Position numbers and translations under genes: made by a program
Notes under the pieces: generated by a model
What the model saw: only the letters and a program-made list of their open reading frames with translations
Databases searched by the model: none
What the model was told of the DNA's origin: nothing
Origin: Flavobacterium fluviatile
Lineage (GTDB): Bacteria > Bacteroidota > Bacteroidia > Flavobacteriales > Flavobacteriaceae
NCBI RefSeq assembly: GCF_010645065.1
Contig: NZ_JAADZW010000027.1
Location: forward strand, 1 to 45,824
Direction of reading: 5' to 3'
Length of the DNA: 45,824 nt
Shown: one piece after another, positions 25,965 to 34,776 of the stretch
Numbering within the stretch: the first letter of the stretch is position 1
How the letters are laid out: the number at the start of each line of letters is the position of its first letter

Positions 25965-26963
25965 TTATAATTTGAAAAACATATAAGGAAAAGCTTCCTG
26001 AGGTTTTCTCTTTAAAAGAATAATTTTTACAAAAGATTCTAAAAAGCCTGTTCCATAACCATAAAATTGTTTCCAAACAGCAATTACAGAAAGATATCCA
26101 ATTTTAACACTCTTATTACTAATACCAGATGTAAGAAAAATTATAATGAAATATACAAAATATATTTGTAATAAAATATCAAAATTAAAAATTAACAATA
26201 AAAAAGCTAATAATAAGCCTAACATAAAAAAGGCAGGAAAGAAAAAAGTCAATTTATTATGTTCTGGGTACCAACTATTTAGAATAGGTCTTGCTTTCCC
26301 AAATTTGTTTACCTGAATTGAGAATTTCTCCCAGTCTATTCTTCGTTTATGATAAACAAATGCTTTAGGGAACAATCTGGTTTCGAAACCTAAATTCCAT
26401 AGTCTTATAGACAAATCCGGATCTTCACCAGGATGAATATTCCCAAAGCCGTTTGATGCTTCAAAAGCTTTTTTTGAAATCCCCATATTGAAACTTCTTG
26501 GCTGGAATTTATCAATTTTTTCAGAACCACCACGAATTCCACCGGTAGTTAAAAAAGAAGTCATAGCAAAATTAATTGCCTTTTGTATGTCTGAAAAGCT
26601 ATCCAAAGCCTTATCCGGTCCACCAAAACAATCAACATATTCCCTATCTAATTCTTTTCGAACTTCTGTCAGATAGTTTGAAGGAATAATACAATCAGAA
26701 TCGAAAATAATAAAATAATTACCTATTGCTTTTATCATACCAAAATTCCTGGAATCTCCCGGTCCTGAGTTAGGCTTAAAATAGTATGATATATTTAGCT
26801 TTCCCTGGTATTTCATTACCACACTTTTGCAAGGAATTGATGATCCGTCTTCAATAAGAACAATTTCAAAAGCTTCATTATAATCGGATTTCGTTAAACT
26901 TTCTAAAAGCTCATCTACTTCATCGGGACGGTTATACACGGGTATAATTAAAGAAAAAACCAT
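25965..26963 (-). CDS. Family 2 glycosyltransferase
   Basis: This is a GT-A-fold glycosyltransferase of 332 residues. The N-terminal half has FSLIIPVYNRPDEV, VLIEDGSS (39-40, nucleotide-sugar binding), PGDSRNFGM and the DSD metal site at 88-90 in FIIFDSDCIIP. HPGEDPDLSIRLW supplies the ED general base region. The C-terminal part has one or two hydrophobic segments (about 235-270), so it is membrane-associated. Substrate is unknown; lipid-linked or surface glycans are likely. It is just upstream of coaE (one-base gap). A full TATCTTTG box lies at 27015-27022 on the minus strand. Confidence 0.9.
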   Translation of the reverse strand: MVFSLIIPVYNRPDEVDELLESLTKSDYNEAFEIVLIEDGSSIPCKSVVMKYQGKLNISYYFKPNSGPGDSRNFGMIKAIGNYFIIFDSDCIIPSNYLTEVRKELDREYVDCFGGPDKALDSFSDIQKAINFAMTSFLTTGGIRGGSEKIDKFQPRSFNMGISKKAFEASNGFGNIHPGEDPDLSIRLWNLGFETRLFPKAFVYHKRRIDWEKFSIQVNKFGKARPILNSWYPEHNKLTFFFPAFFMLGLLLAFLLLIFNFDILLQIYFVYFIIIFLTSGISNKSVKIGYLSVIAVWKQFYGYGTGFLESFVKIILLKRKPQEAFPYMFFKL

Positions 26964-27014
26964 AATAGATTATGTGTGGAATTAGGTACAGTTTTTATAA
27001 TTTCAAATTTTGCG

Positions 27015-27022
27015 CAAAGATA
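27015..27022 (-). promoter_or_regulatory. -7 box of the glycosyltransferase-coaE operon
   Basis: The minus strand reads TATCTTTG, 51 bases before the glycosyltransferase ATG. No TTTG lies at the -33 position. Confidence 0.45.
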
Positions 27023-27033
27023 AGTTTTATTCA

Positions 27034-27063
27034 TAAAAAAACCACCAACTTTAGGTTGATGGT
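27034..27063 (-). terminator. Terminator after fabV
   Basis: On the minus strand, ACCATCAAC and GTTGGTGGT pair over nine positions (one G-U pair) around a five-base loop, followed by a run of seven T. Confidence 0.88.
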
Positions 27064-27088
27064 TTTCATTTATAATGATTTAAATAAA

Positions 27089-28279
27089 TTATTTGATACT
27101 TTCTACATGAACCATTTCATTTGCTTCTGCTTTATAATCTACTCCTGCTAATTCAAATCCAAACAGATTTAAGAAATCATTTTTGTACCCTTCTAAATCC
27201 CCAATAGCAGGCAATGTTTCTGTGGTAGTTTCTAACCATAGTTTAGCCACATCTGCCTGAACATCTTCGCGCATTTCCCAATCATCAATCCTGATTCTCC
27301 CTTTTTCATCTGTAGCAATTTCAGATCCGCTATACAATCTGTCTTTAAACAAACGCTGAATCTGCTCAATACATCCTTCATGAATTCCTTTTTCTTTCAT
27401 CACTTTATACAAAAGAGAAATATACAAAGGAACAACAGGAATTGCCGAACTTGATTGTGTTACCAAAGCTTTATTAACAGAAACATAAGCTTTTCCTCCT
27501 ATAGATTTCAAACTGTCTGCAATAGTAAACGCTGTAGCTTCTAAATCGTCTTTTGCACGACCAATGGTTCCTTTACGGTAAACTGCCTCAGTCAATTCTG
27601 GTCCGATATACGAATACGCAATTGTTGTAGCGCCATCAGCCAATAAATTTTCGTTTTTTAAAGCCTCAATCCACATAGCCCAGTCATCACCCCCCATCAC
27701 TTCCACTGTATTAGCAATATCTTCCTCGTTAGCAGGAGCTATTGAAACCTCAGAAACTTTTCCTGTATGGAAATCAACAGTTTTATTAGTATATGTTTGT
27801 CCAATTGGTTTTAAAACTGAGCGATGTGTAACTCCTGTTTTAGGATTTGTACGTACCGGAGAAGCCAAACTATAAATTACAAGATCTACTTGCCCTAAGT
27901 CTGCTTTTATCAAATCTAATGTCTCTCTTTTTACTTCATTTGAAAAAGCATCTCCATTGATACTTTTTGCATATAATCCCGCTTTATGAGCTTCTGATTC
28001 AAAAGCGGCTGAATTGTACCAGCCTGGTGTAGCAGTTTTACCTTCAGCTGAAGGCTTTTCGAAAAACACACCAATAGTTGCTGCATCTGACCCAAAAGCA
28101 CTTGTAATTCTTGAAGCTAATCCAAAACCGGTTGAAGCACCAATTACCAATACTTTTCTGGCTCCTTCAATAGGCCCTTTTGATTTGATATATTCAATTT
28201 GATTTTTAACATTTTGCTCGCATCCTTTTGGGTGTGATGTCAAACAAATAAATCCTCTCATTCTAGGTTCTATAATCAT
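27089..28279 (-). CDS. fabV: Enoyl-[acyl-carrier-protein] reductase FabV (NADH)
   Basis: This enzyme reduces the trans-2 double bond of enoyl-ACP or enoyl-CoA with NADH, the last step of each fatty-acid elongation round. The length of 396 residues is full. The long N-terminal extension with PRMRGFICLTSHPKGC is typical of FabV. The nucleotide-binding motif is VIGASTGFGLASRI. The active site Y-x8-K is complete (Y234 and K243 in AVYRKGTIGRAK). It is the last gene of the bamD-rpoZ-coaBC-DUF4835-recN-TPR run and is followed by a strong terminator. FabV enzymes are known to be much less sensitive to triclosan than FabI. Confidence 0.95.
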   Translation of the reverse strand: MIIEPRMRGFICLTSHPKGCEQNVKNQIEYIKSKGPIEGARKVLVIGASTGFGLASRITSAFGSDAATIGVFFEKPSAEGKTATPGWYNSAAFESEAHKAGLYAKSINGDAFSNEVKRETLDLIKADLGQVDLVIYSLASPVRTNPKTGVTHRSVLKPIGQTYTNKTVDFHTGKVSEVSIAPANEEDIANTVEVMGGDDWAMWIEALKNENLLADGATTIAYSYIGPELTEAVYRKGTIGRAKDDLEATAFTIADSLKSIGGKAYVSVNKALVTQSSSAIPVVPLYISLLYKVMKEKGIHEGCIEQIQRLFKDRLYSGSEIATDEKGRIRIDDWEMREDVQADVAKLWLETTTETLPAIGDLEGYKNDFLNLFGFELAGVDYKAEANEMVHVESIK

Positions 28280-28298
28280 CTTGTAATTATTTATTGTA

Positions 28299-28820
28299 TT
28301 AATTGAATTTCAGTTTTAATTTTTCAAAAATAGACATTTTATCCTTAACCCTTTTCATGTTTGCATTCATATTGTCTATAAAGCCAGGATTTAAAGCATT
28401 TTTCTTTGCAGATTTATAGTAATTGTAAGCAGCTATATATTGACTCTCATACTCGGCCATCCTTCCTAATTCACTATTATATGATGAGGAATCAAAATTT
28501 TCGAGAGTCTGCATTGTAAAGCTAATATGCTCTCTCGCATCCTCATACCTGCCGATATCAATAAGCAGATAAGTATAGTTCAAATAAGGTGCAGGATATT
28601 TCGGTTCAAATTTCATTGCCAGTTTATAGTGATAAATTCCTTTATCATAATTACTAAGTTTATTGTAGTAAATCCATCCCAAATGATTATGTGCTTTACC
28701 AAAATCAGGGTATTGAGATAATATTTCCTCAAGCAATTCCTTTCCGTCGGCAATGTTTCCGTCAGAGATCAGTGAATCCGCTTTTATAAATTGATTTTCG
28801 TAATAACTCAGGCTTTCCAT
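28299..28820 (-). CDS. Small TPR protein
   Basis: This is a 173-residue cytoplasmic protein with at least two clear TPR units: FGKAHNHLGWIYYNKLSNYD with YHYKLAMKFEPKYPAPYLN, and LLIDIGRYEDAREHI. There is no signal peptide or membrane segment. It sits between recN (12 bases upstream) and fabV (19 bases downstream) in an operon-like run. The role is unknown; an adaptor function is the safest inference. Confidence 0.8.
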   Translation of the reverse strand: MESLSYYENQFIKADSLISDGNIADGKELLEEILSQYPDFGKAHNHLGWIYYNKLSNYDKGIYHYKLAMKFEPKYPAPYLNYTYLLIDIGRYEDAREHISFTMQTLENFDSSSYNSELGRMAEYESQYIAAYNYYKSAKKNALNPGFIDNMNANMKRVKDKMSIFEKLKLKFN

Positions 28821-28832
28821 TTTTTTGTATTC

Positions 28833-30485
28833 TTAATTAAGTAATTGCTTTGCATGATTCAATGCTGAATCAGAAATATTTGCCCCTGAAAGCATTTGAG
28901 CAATTTCTATAACTCTCTCCTGCTGAGACAATAATTTCAGTTCTGACTGTGTATCATCACCAACTGTAGATTTTGATACTTTAAAATGAGAATCACCTTT
29001 TGCAGCAATCTGAGGTAAATGTGTAATGGCAAATATCTGCATTTTACAGCTCATTTCTTTCATTATTTCGCCCATTCTGATAGCGATTTCTCCTGAAACA
29101 CCAGTATCTATTTCATCAAAAATCAAAGTGGGTAATTTAGAATATTGAGCCAAAATGGCTTTTACCGTCAGCATTATACGTGACATTTCACCACCTGAAG
29201 CCACTTTTTTCAGTAAGCCAAAGTCAGCTCCTTTATTCGCAGAAAACAAAAACTGTAATTCATCTTTTCCATTTAGAAAATAGGCATCAGATGGAGTTAG
29301 TTCCATTTTGAACTGAGCATTTGGCATTCCCAAAGTTTCTAATATTGAAATTAACTGTTTCGATAAAACCGGAATTGCTTCTTTTCTATTTTGATGAATT
29401 TTAGCTGAAAGCAGATCTAACTCTTCTGTTTTTTGTTTAATTGATGTCAACAGAATTGCTATTTCTTCTTCAATATTACCTAATTCCAATACAGAATTTT
29501 CCAAGTTTGACTGAATTTGCAACAATTCATCAACATTAGTTACCTGATGCTTTTTCTGCAAATTATAAATCAACTGTAATTTCTGACTGACTAATTCCAA
29601 TTTCTCGGGATCATTTAACAATTTATCAGCTGCATTTTGCAATTCTTTTGAAACATCATCAAATTCAATAGCTACACTTGTAACTCTTTCAAATAAATTT
29701 TGATACTCTGATGAAAAAGCTGCTATTTTCTGCAATGAAGTCTTAATCTCATTCAAATTATGAAAAACACCAAATTGCTCTTCATTTGCAATTGCAAGTG
29801 ATTTATCAATTGATTCTTTAATTATTTCAACATTATTCAGTTTTTCAAAATCAGCCTCCAGTTCTTCCTGTTCTCCTGATTTTAATTTGGCGGCAACCAG
29901 TTCATTCAATAAAAAAGTATTGTATTCCTGCTCCTTGCCTGCATCACTTTGTTTTTTAAGTAATGCATTTAATTTTGATTTATCTGTTTTATATACTTTG
30001 AGTAATTTTTGATAAGAATCTATAATTTCTGAATTTTGAGCAATTGCGTCAATTATTTTAAACTGTACACCTTCATCAGAGAGTTCCTGGGTTTGCTGTT
30101 GCGAATGAATATCAATCAAAAACACACTCAGATTCTGTAATTCCTGAAGATTTACCGGGCTATCATTAATAAATGCACGTGATTTACCAGAAGGCAAAAT
30201 TTCACGTCTGATAATTGTTTCATCTTCATAATCCAGATCATTTGCTTCAAAAAACTCTTGTAGATTATATTTGGAAATCTCAAACTGTGCTTCAATTACA
30301 CACTTCTCTTCCTTATTCTTAAGTGATGTCAAGTCAGCTCTTTTTCCTAAAACCAGACCCAAAGCTCCTAAAATAATGGATTTACCAGCTCCGGTTTCTC
30401 CGGTTATTATAGAAAACCCTTTCGAAAAATCTATAGAAAGTTTTTCAATTAATGCATAATTTTTAATTGACAGCGAAGTAATCAT
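28833..30485 (-). CDS. recN: DNA repair protein RecN
   Basis: This is an SMC-like ATPase that acts early in double-strand-break repair. The length of 550 residues is normal. The N-terminal Walker A motif is IITGETGAGKSIILGAL (about 28-44). A central antiparallel coiled coil spans about 150-390. The C-terminal part has ASGGEMSRIMLTVKAIL (ABC signature) and LPTLIFDEIDTGVSGEIA (Walker B and D-loop). All motifs are intact. It lies 37 bases downstream of the DUF4835 gene and 12 bases upstream of the TPR gene. No LexA-type site was noticed, and nothing in this sequence shows SOS control. Confidence 0.96.
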   Translation of the reverse strand: MITSLSIKNYALIEKLSIDFSKGFSIITGETGAGKSIILGALGLVLGKRADLTSLKNKEEKCVIEAQFEISKYNLQEFFEANDLDYEDETIIRREILPSGKSRAFINDSPVNLQELQNLSVFLIDIHSQQQTQELSDEGVQFKIIDAIAQNSEIIDSYQKLLKVYKTDKSKLNALLKKQSDAGKEQEYNTFLLNELVAAKLKSGEQEELEADFEKLNNVEIIKESIDKSLAIANEEQFGVFHNLNEIKTSLQKIAAFSSEYQNLFERVTSVAIEFDDVSKELQNAADKLLNDPEKLELVSQKLQLIYNLQKKHQVTNVDELLQIQSNLENSVLELGNIEEEIAILLTSIKQKTEELDLLSAKIHQNRKEAIPVLSKQLISILETLGMPNAQFKMELTPSDAYFLNGKDELQFLFSANKGADFGLLKKVASGGEMSRIMLTVKAILAQYSKLPTLIFDEIDTGVSGEIAIRMGEIMKEMSCKMQIFAITHLPQIAAKGDSHFKVSKSTVGDDTQSELKLLSQQERVIEIAQMLSGANISDSALNHAKQLLN

Positions 30486-30522
30486 ATAGTTTTTAAAAGT
30501 AAAATTATTGAAGTAAATTCAG

Positions 30523-31407
30523 TTAGTATTTAATTTGAGACCATTTTGTAGTATTCAGAGGTGAAACCCTGTTTAAGTTTTCTACTAAATCTGTAATTAT
30601 AATACTTGGTCCCCCTGAAAAAACAGATACTATCTCATCTGATTTTGCATCAAAAAATACTCTTGTCAAAAAGGCATTTGGCTTAACAGAATTTAATTTA
30701 CCAATTAACATTAAGGACGATTTTATTTTCTCTTTTGCCTCTTTTAAATCCTGGCTCATTATATCTAAACCTGAAAAATAAAGGAAAGTAGTTTGTCTCA
30801 GGTCAGAATAAACCGGAGCAGCCATATCGTTTATCAGAAAATAACGATTTTGAAGACCATCGGCCTGAGTCCATCCTTTAGAACCTCCCTGCTGAGCTAC
30901 ATTGGCAATATTTTGGGCAGTTTCAAAATAAGGATTTCCTCCTGCAAACTGAAATGTATCACCATCCATTCCTAAAATCATATAACTGTAAAAGGAAATT
31001 ACTGACACTAAATTAGATTCAAATGTAGTTGGATTGTATAATAAAGGTTCAAACTCAGTATACCTGAAATTAAAATCTTTATCGTTAAAATTAAAAACAG
31101 GTGAAGAATAAGTAGAATTATAGATTAACCTTGACGACTGTACTTGTATAGTTCCTGAAAACTGATCAGAATTATGAGAAAAAAGCGTAATATACATGGA
31201 ACAGTTAATGCGCTCATTTTGTTTTAAAACAGCGCCCATCCAATCCGTTTTATTCACAAACTCAGAGAGAGAAGCCTGCAGCGTTTTATACACCTGAAGA
31301 TTGGGGTTTGGCAATCTTTCCGTATTTATCGTAACCGTACAATTTAACTGTTGTGCCTGCCCAAAACTAAAAAACAAAAACGCTAAAAAAGTAACTAATT
31401 TATACAT
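30523..31407 (-). CDS. DUF4835 family secreted protein
   Basis: This is a 294-residue exported protein with signal peptide MYKLVTFLAFLFFSFGQAQ. The mature part begins QLNCTVTINTERLPNPN, a block typical of DUF4835 proteins of Bacteroidota. Further family blocks are NKTDWMGAV, FEPLLYNPTTFESNLVSVIS and GGNPYFETAQNIANVAQQGG. Location is periplasm or outer membrane; biochemical function is unknown. Its start overlaps the coaBC stop by eight bases, so translational coupling is likely. It stands between coaBC and recN, an order I recall from other flavobacteria. Confidence 0.85.
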   Translation of the reverse strand: MYKLVTFLAFLFFSFGQAQQLNCTVTINTERLPNPNLQVYKTLQASLSEFVNKTDWMGAVLKQNERINCSMYITLFSHNSDQFSGTIQVQSSRLIYNSTYSSPVFNFNDKDFNFRYTEFEPLLYNPTTFESNLVSVISFYSYMILGMDGDTFQFAGGNPYFETAQNIANVAQQGGSKGWTQADGLQNRYFLINDMAAPVYSDLRQTTFLYFSGLDIMSQDLKEAKEKIKSSLMLIGKLNSVKPNAFLTRVFFDAKSDEIVSVFSGGPSIIITDLVENLNRVSPLNTTKWSQIKY

Positions 31408-32611
31408 AAAAATGTTCTATAACTTTGTTTAAAATATCAACCGCAACAGACTCTTTTGATTTTAAGTCCATTGGTTCAATTCTAAATTCCTTATCTATAA
31501 AAGTAACTTTATTAGTTGGCAGTTGAAAACCTGCTCCTTTATCCTGCAATGAATTTAAAACAATCAAATCTAAGTTTTTTTTCTGGATTTTCAACTTAGC
31601 ATTTTCGATTTCATTTTCAGTTTCCAAAGCAAAACCAATTAAAAACTGATCTTTTTTAATTTTTCCTAAAGAGAATAATATATCTTTTGTTTTTTCAAGT
31701 TCGATCGAAAATTCATCAGCGGCTTTTTTAATCTTCTGAACAGCAAACACTTTTGGTTTGTAATCTGCTACTGCCGCAGCTGCAATAGCTACATCTGTAT
31801 CATTAAAATACAAATGGCAGGCATCGTACATTTCCTGAGCAGAAACTACATTAACAACCTCAATCAATGAGTCTTCAATCTTCAAATTTGTTGGTCCCGA
31901 AACCAATACCACAGAAGCACCCAGATTAGCTGCTGCTTTTGCAATATCATACCCCATTTTTCCTGAAGAATGATTTCCAATAAAACGAACCGGATCTATC
32001 GCTTCGTATGTTGGACCGGCTGTTATTAGTATTTTTTTTCCTTTTAACGGCAGTTTACTTTCTAAATCAGCTTCTAAAAAAGCAACTATATTTTCAGGCT
32101 CAGCCATTCTTCCTTCTCCAGACAAACCACTTGCCAACTCACCTTTTTCAGCCGGAATCATTATATTTCCAAACTGATTTAAAGCATTAAAACTGGATAA
32201 AGTAGAAGGATGTTTGTACATATCCAAATCCATTGCCGGAGCAAAATAAACAGGACATTTAGCAGATAAATAAGTAGCAATTAAAAGATTATCACTGTTT
32301 CCCGTTACCATTTTTGATAAGGTATTGGCAGTAGCAGGAGCAATTAACATTAGATCAGCCCAGAGTGCCAAATCAACATGATTGTTCCAGACAGCATCCT
32401 GATCGTCTTCATTAAAGAAACTGGAATGTACAGGATTTTTTGATAAAGTAGATAACGTAAGCGGAGTTACAAAATCCTTAGAAGCAGGTGTCATGATCAC
32501 CTGGACATGTGCACCTGCTTTTATAAAGAGTCGTACTAATGAGGCTGTTTTATAGGCTGCAATTCCACCGGAAATCCCCAGTAAAATTTTCTTCCCGTTT
32601 AAAACTGACAT
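31400..32611 (-). CDS. coaBC: Bifunctional phosphopantothenoylcysteine decarboxylase/synthetase
   Basis: This is a fused enzyme of 403 residues that couples cysteine to 4'-phosphopantothenate (CoaB, C-terminal) and decarboxylates the product (CoaC, N-terminal flavoprotein). CoaC motifs are LLGISGGIAAYK, NHVDLALWAD with the catalytic histidine, LIAPATANTLSKMVTGNSDNL and PAMDLDMYKHPS. CoaB starts near residue 190 with ILITAGPTYEAIDPVRFI and NHSSGKMGYDIAKA. The length is usual. It lies nine bases after rpoZ and overlaps the DUF4835 gene. Together with coaE this window holds two of the CoA genes. Confidence 0.96.
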   Translation of the reverse strand: MSVLNGKKILLGISGGIAAYKTASLVRLFIKAGAHVQVIMTPASKDFVTPLTLSTLSKNPVHSSFFNEDDQDAVWNNHVDLALWADLMLIAPATANTLSKMVTGNSDNLLIATYLSAKCPVYFAPAMDLDMYKHPSTLSSFNALNQFGNIMIPAEKGELASGLSGEGRMAEPENIVAFLEADLESKLPLKGKKILITAGPTYEAIDPVRFIGNHSSGKMGYDIAKAAANLGASVVLVSGPTNLKIEDSLIEVVNVVSAQEMYDACHLYFNDTDVAIAAAAVADYKPKVFAVQKIKKAADEFSIELEKTKDILFSLGKIKKDQFLIGFALETENEIENAKLKIQKKNLDLIVLNSLQDKGAGFQLPTNKVTFIDKEFRIEPMDLKSKESVAVDILNKVIEHFYV

Positions 32612-32620
32612 TGTACTATA

Positions 32621-32938
32621 TTATTTGTTTGAACCTCTGTGGTAAGTTTTACCGTCTAACCATTCCTGAACAGCTAAAGCGTGTGGTTTTGGTAATTTTT
32701 CGTAAAATTTAGAAACTTCAATTTGTTCTTTATTTTCAAAAACTTCTTCAAGACTGTCATTGTAAGTCGCAAATTCTTCTAATTTCTCAGTTAATTCTTT
32801 TTTAATTTCAGAATTAATCTGGTTTGCTCTTTTAGCCATAATGGTAATTGCCTCATACACATTTCCTGTTGGCTCTTCAATAACTGTTTTGTTGTAAGTT
32901 ATTGTATTTACAGGAGCATTCGTCTTTTTTAAATCCAT
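32621..32938 (-). CDS. rpoZ: DNA-directed RNA polymerase omega subunit
   Basis: This is a 105-residue protein of the Bacteroidota RpoZ family. The characteristic helix is TGNVYEAITIMAKRANQIN (about 24-42), which aligns with the conserved omega N-terminal region that clamps the beta' subunit. The remainder is an acidic helix and the tail KPHALAVQEWLDGKTYH. It lies nine bases after bamD and nine bases before coaBC. The same rpoZ-coaBC neighbourhood is common in bacteria, supporting the call despite low overall similarity to proteobacterial omega. Confidence 0.9.
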   Translation of the reverse strand: MDLKKTNAPVNTITYNKTVIEEPTGNVYEAITIMAKRANQINSEIKKELTEKLEEFATYNDSLEEVFENKEQIEVSKFYEKLPKPHALAVQEWLDGKTYHRGSNK

Positions 32939-32946
32939 GACTTTAT

Positions 32947-33741
32947 TTATTTAGTAAATTTTTGTAAATCTGTTTCAACTCTGGCATTCATTTCGTCTGC
33001 CTGTTTTTTATATTTTGTGTCGCTTTTAAACTTTAATAAGTTATTGTAAGCTACCTTTGCTACGTTTAAACGTTCCTCCATTTTTTGAGGAATACTGTTA
33101 ATTGCCAATTGATATGCTGAATCATATTTATAAAACAATGCATCTTCCTTAAAAGGAGTTCCCGGATAATCTGCAATAAAGTTATCAAAAGCTACTAATG
33201 CCGATTTATAATCTGAAATAGTATTATAACCTTTAGCATTTTCATAAGCCTTTTTTTCAAGTTTTCCGCTTAATAACTTAACAGCTTCATTTGCCTGAGC
33301 AATATATTCTGAATTTGGATAGTTATCAATAAAAGCCTGTAATTTATCTAATGCTTTAACTGTATCTGTCTGATCTAAACTATATACCGGAGCTAATTTT
33401 GAATAACTGTAAGCTCCTAAAAATGCAGCTTCCTGAACTTTTTCACTTCGTGGATAACCGGAAACAAAACTTTCAAACTGGTAACCCGCTAAATAATACT
33501 GTTTTGTTTTATAATAAGACTGGGAAAACATATAAAACAGCTTTTCTGCCTGAGGCTTCCCTCTGTAGGAAGGCGCTAATTGCTCAAAAAGTCGAATTGC
33601 TTTGTTATACTTCCCTGCCTCATACATTTTTGTTGCAATTTCAAACTTTGCTGCAACATCTTCATTTTTCAATGCCTTCTGATAATCACTACAAGAGCAA
33701 AAAAGGGCAATAACAACTAACAGCGATACTATTTTTTTCAT
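32947..33741 (-). CDS. bamD: Outer-membrane protein assembly factor BamD
   Basis: This is a lipoprotein partner of BamA in outer-membrane beta-barrel assembly. The signal peptide ends in the lipobox FCSC (acylated cysteine at about residue 17). The mature protein has TPR-like units: KFEIATKMYEAGKYNKAIRL, LFYMFSQSYYKTKQYYLAGY, ALDKLQAFIDNYPNSEYI and ALVAFDNFIADYPGTPFKED. The length of 264 residues fits the family. It is the first gene of the operon bamD-rpoZ-coaBC-DUF4835-recN-TPR-fabV and is preceded by a full-consensus promoter that overlaps a palindrome. Confidence 0.92.
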   Translation of the reverse strand: MKKIVSLLVVIALFCSCSDYQKALKNEDVAAKFEIATKMYEAGKYNKAIRLFEQLAPSYRGKPQAEKLFYMFSQSYYKTKQYYLAGYQFESFVSGYPRSEKVQEAAFLGAYSYSKLAPVYSLDQTDTVKALDKLQAFIDNYPNSEYIAQANEAVKLLSGKLEKKAYENAKGYNTISDYKSALVAFDNFIADYPGTPFKEDALFYKYDSAYQLAINSIPQKMEERLNVAKVAYNNLLKFKSDTKYKKQADEMNARVETDLQKFTK

Positions 33742-33792
33742 TTTCTTACTTTTATTATGATTTCTGAGACAAATTATGCCAAAGCAAAATCA

Positions 33793-33808
33793 CACCGAAG
33801 TTTCGGTG
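33793..33808. promoter_or_regulatory. Palindrome over the bamD transcription start region
   Basis: CACCGAA and TTCGGTG are perfect inverted repeats separated by GT. They lie immediately downstream of the minus-strand -7 box, at the expected transcription start. They could be an operator or a 5'-end hairpin of the mRNA. The arms are GC-richer than their surroundings. Confidence 0.5.
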
Positions 33809-33809
33809 G

Positions 33810-33840
33810 CAAATTTAGTTATTAATTTAGCTACTACAAA
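33810..33840 (-). promoter_or_regulatory. Promoter of the bamD operon
   Basis: On the minus strand, TTTG (33840-33837), a 19-base spacer and TAAATTTG (33817-33810) make an exact Bacteroidota consensus. The leader to the bamD ATG at 33741 would be about 60 bases. Confidence 0.72.
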
Positions 33841-33877
33841 ATATTTTTTGATACAATAAAATATGGAGATTTTTATT

Positions 33878-34759
33878 TTATTTTAATGCTGATTTTACAA
33901 ATTTATCTAACCTTTCTGCCAGCGATTCATCAACCGAAACCAATGGCAAACGAACTGTATTATCAGCAATTCCTAAAGACTGGAATACATGTTTGATTCC
34001 GGCAGGATTTCCCTGTTCAAAAATCATATCAATACAATCAGACAAAAAGTATTGTGTTTTGAAAGCTTCATTTACTTTTCGGTTCAGACCTAAACGAATC
34101 ATTTCTGAAAATTCTTTTGGAAATCCCTGACCAATAACAGAGATCACGCCTGCTCCACCTGCCAAAACTATTGGCAAAGCGATCATATCGTCTCCTGAAA
34201 TTACTAGAAAATCTTTTGGTGCATTTTTAATCAATTGCAAAGCCTGAGCCATGTCTCCCGCAGCTTCTTTTATTGCAACAACATTCTCAAAATCATTTGC
34301 AAGACGAATAACTGTTGAAGGTGCCATATTGCTTGATGTTCTTCCCGGAACATTATATAAAATTACCGGAACCGGAGAAGCTTCTGCAATTGCTTTAAAA
34401 TGTTGATAAATTCCTTCTTGTGTAGGCTTGTTATAATATGGAGAAACAGAAAGAATAGCTTCAAATGCTGAGAAATCCCTTGTTTTTAATTCTTCAACCA
34501 CCTGCATCGTATTATTACCCCCAACTCCAAGAACTAAAGGCAATCTTCCGTTATTAACTTCAATCACAGTATTAATAACTAACTCTTTTTCAGACATGGT
34601 CAAAGTTGCATTTTCAGCAGTTGTACCCATAACAACAAGATATTCAACCCCTCCATCAATCGAAAAATTAACGATTCGCTGTAAGGCTTCGATATCAATT
34701 GAAAAATCTTTTTTAAATGGAGTGACAAGGGCAACACCAGTTCCTATTAATGATTGCAT
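33878..34759 (-). CDS. dapA: 4-hydroxy-tetrahydrodipicolinate synthase
   Basis: This enzyme condenses pyruvate with aspartate semialdehyde, the first committed step of lysine and diaminopimelate synthesis. The length of 293 residues is full. It is a TIM barrel with GTTAEN (usually GTTGE) at 45-50 for pyruvate binding, Y135 in ILYNVPGRT as the proton relay, and the Schiff-base K164 in VAIKEAAGD. SGDDMIALPIVLAGGAGVIS follows. The DUF6913 gene lies 17 bases upstream in the same direction. The bamD promoter lies beyond its stop codon. Confidence 0.95.
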   Translation of the reverse strand: MQSLIGTGVALVTPFKKDFSIDIEALQRIVNFSIDGGVEYLVVMGTTAENATLTMSEKELVINTVIEVNNGRLPLVLGVGGNNTMQVVEELKTRDFSAFEAILSVSPYYNKPTQEGIYQHFKAIAEASPVPVILYNVPGRTSSNMAPSTVIRLANDFENVVAIKEAAGDMAQALQLIKNAPKDFLVISGDDMIALPIVLAGGAGVISVIGQGFPKEFSEMIRLGLNRKVNEAFKTQYFLSDCIDMIFEQGNPAGIKHVFQSLGIADNTVRLPLVSVDESLAERLDKFVKSALK

Positions 34760-34776
34760 ATTCTAAATTATATTTT

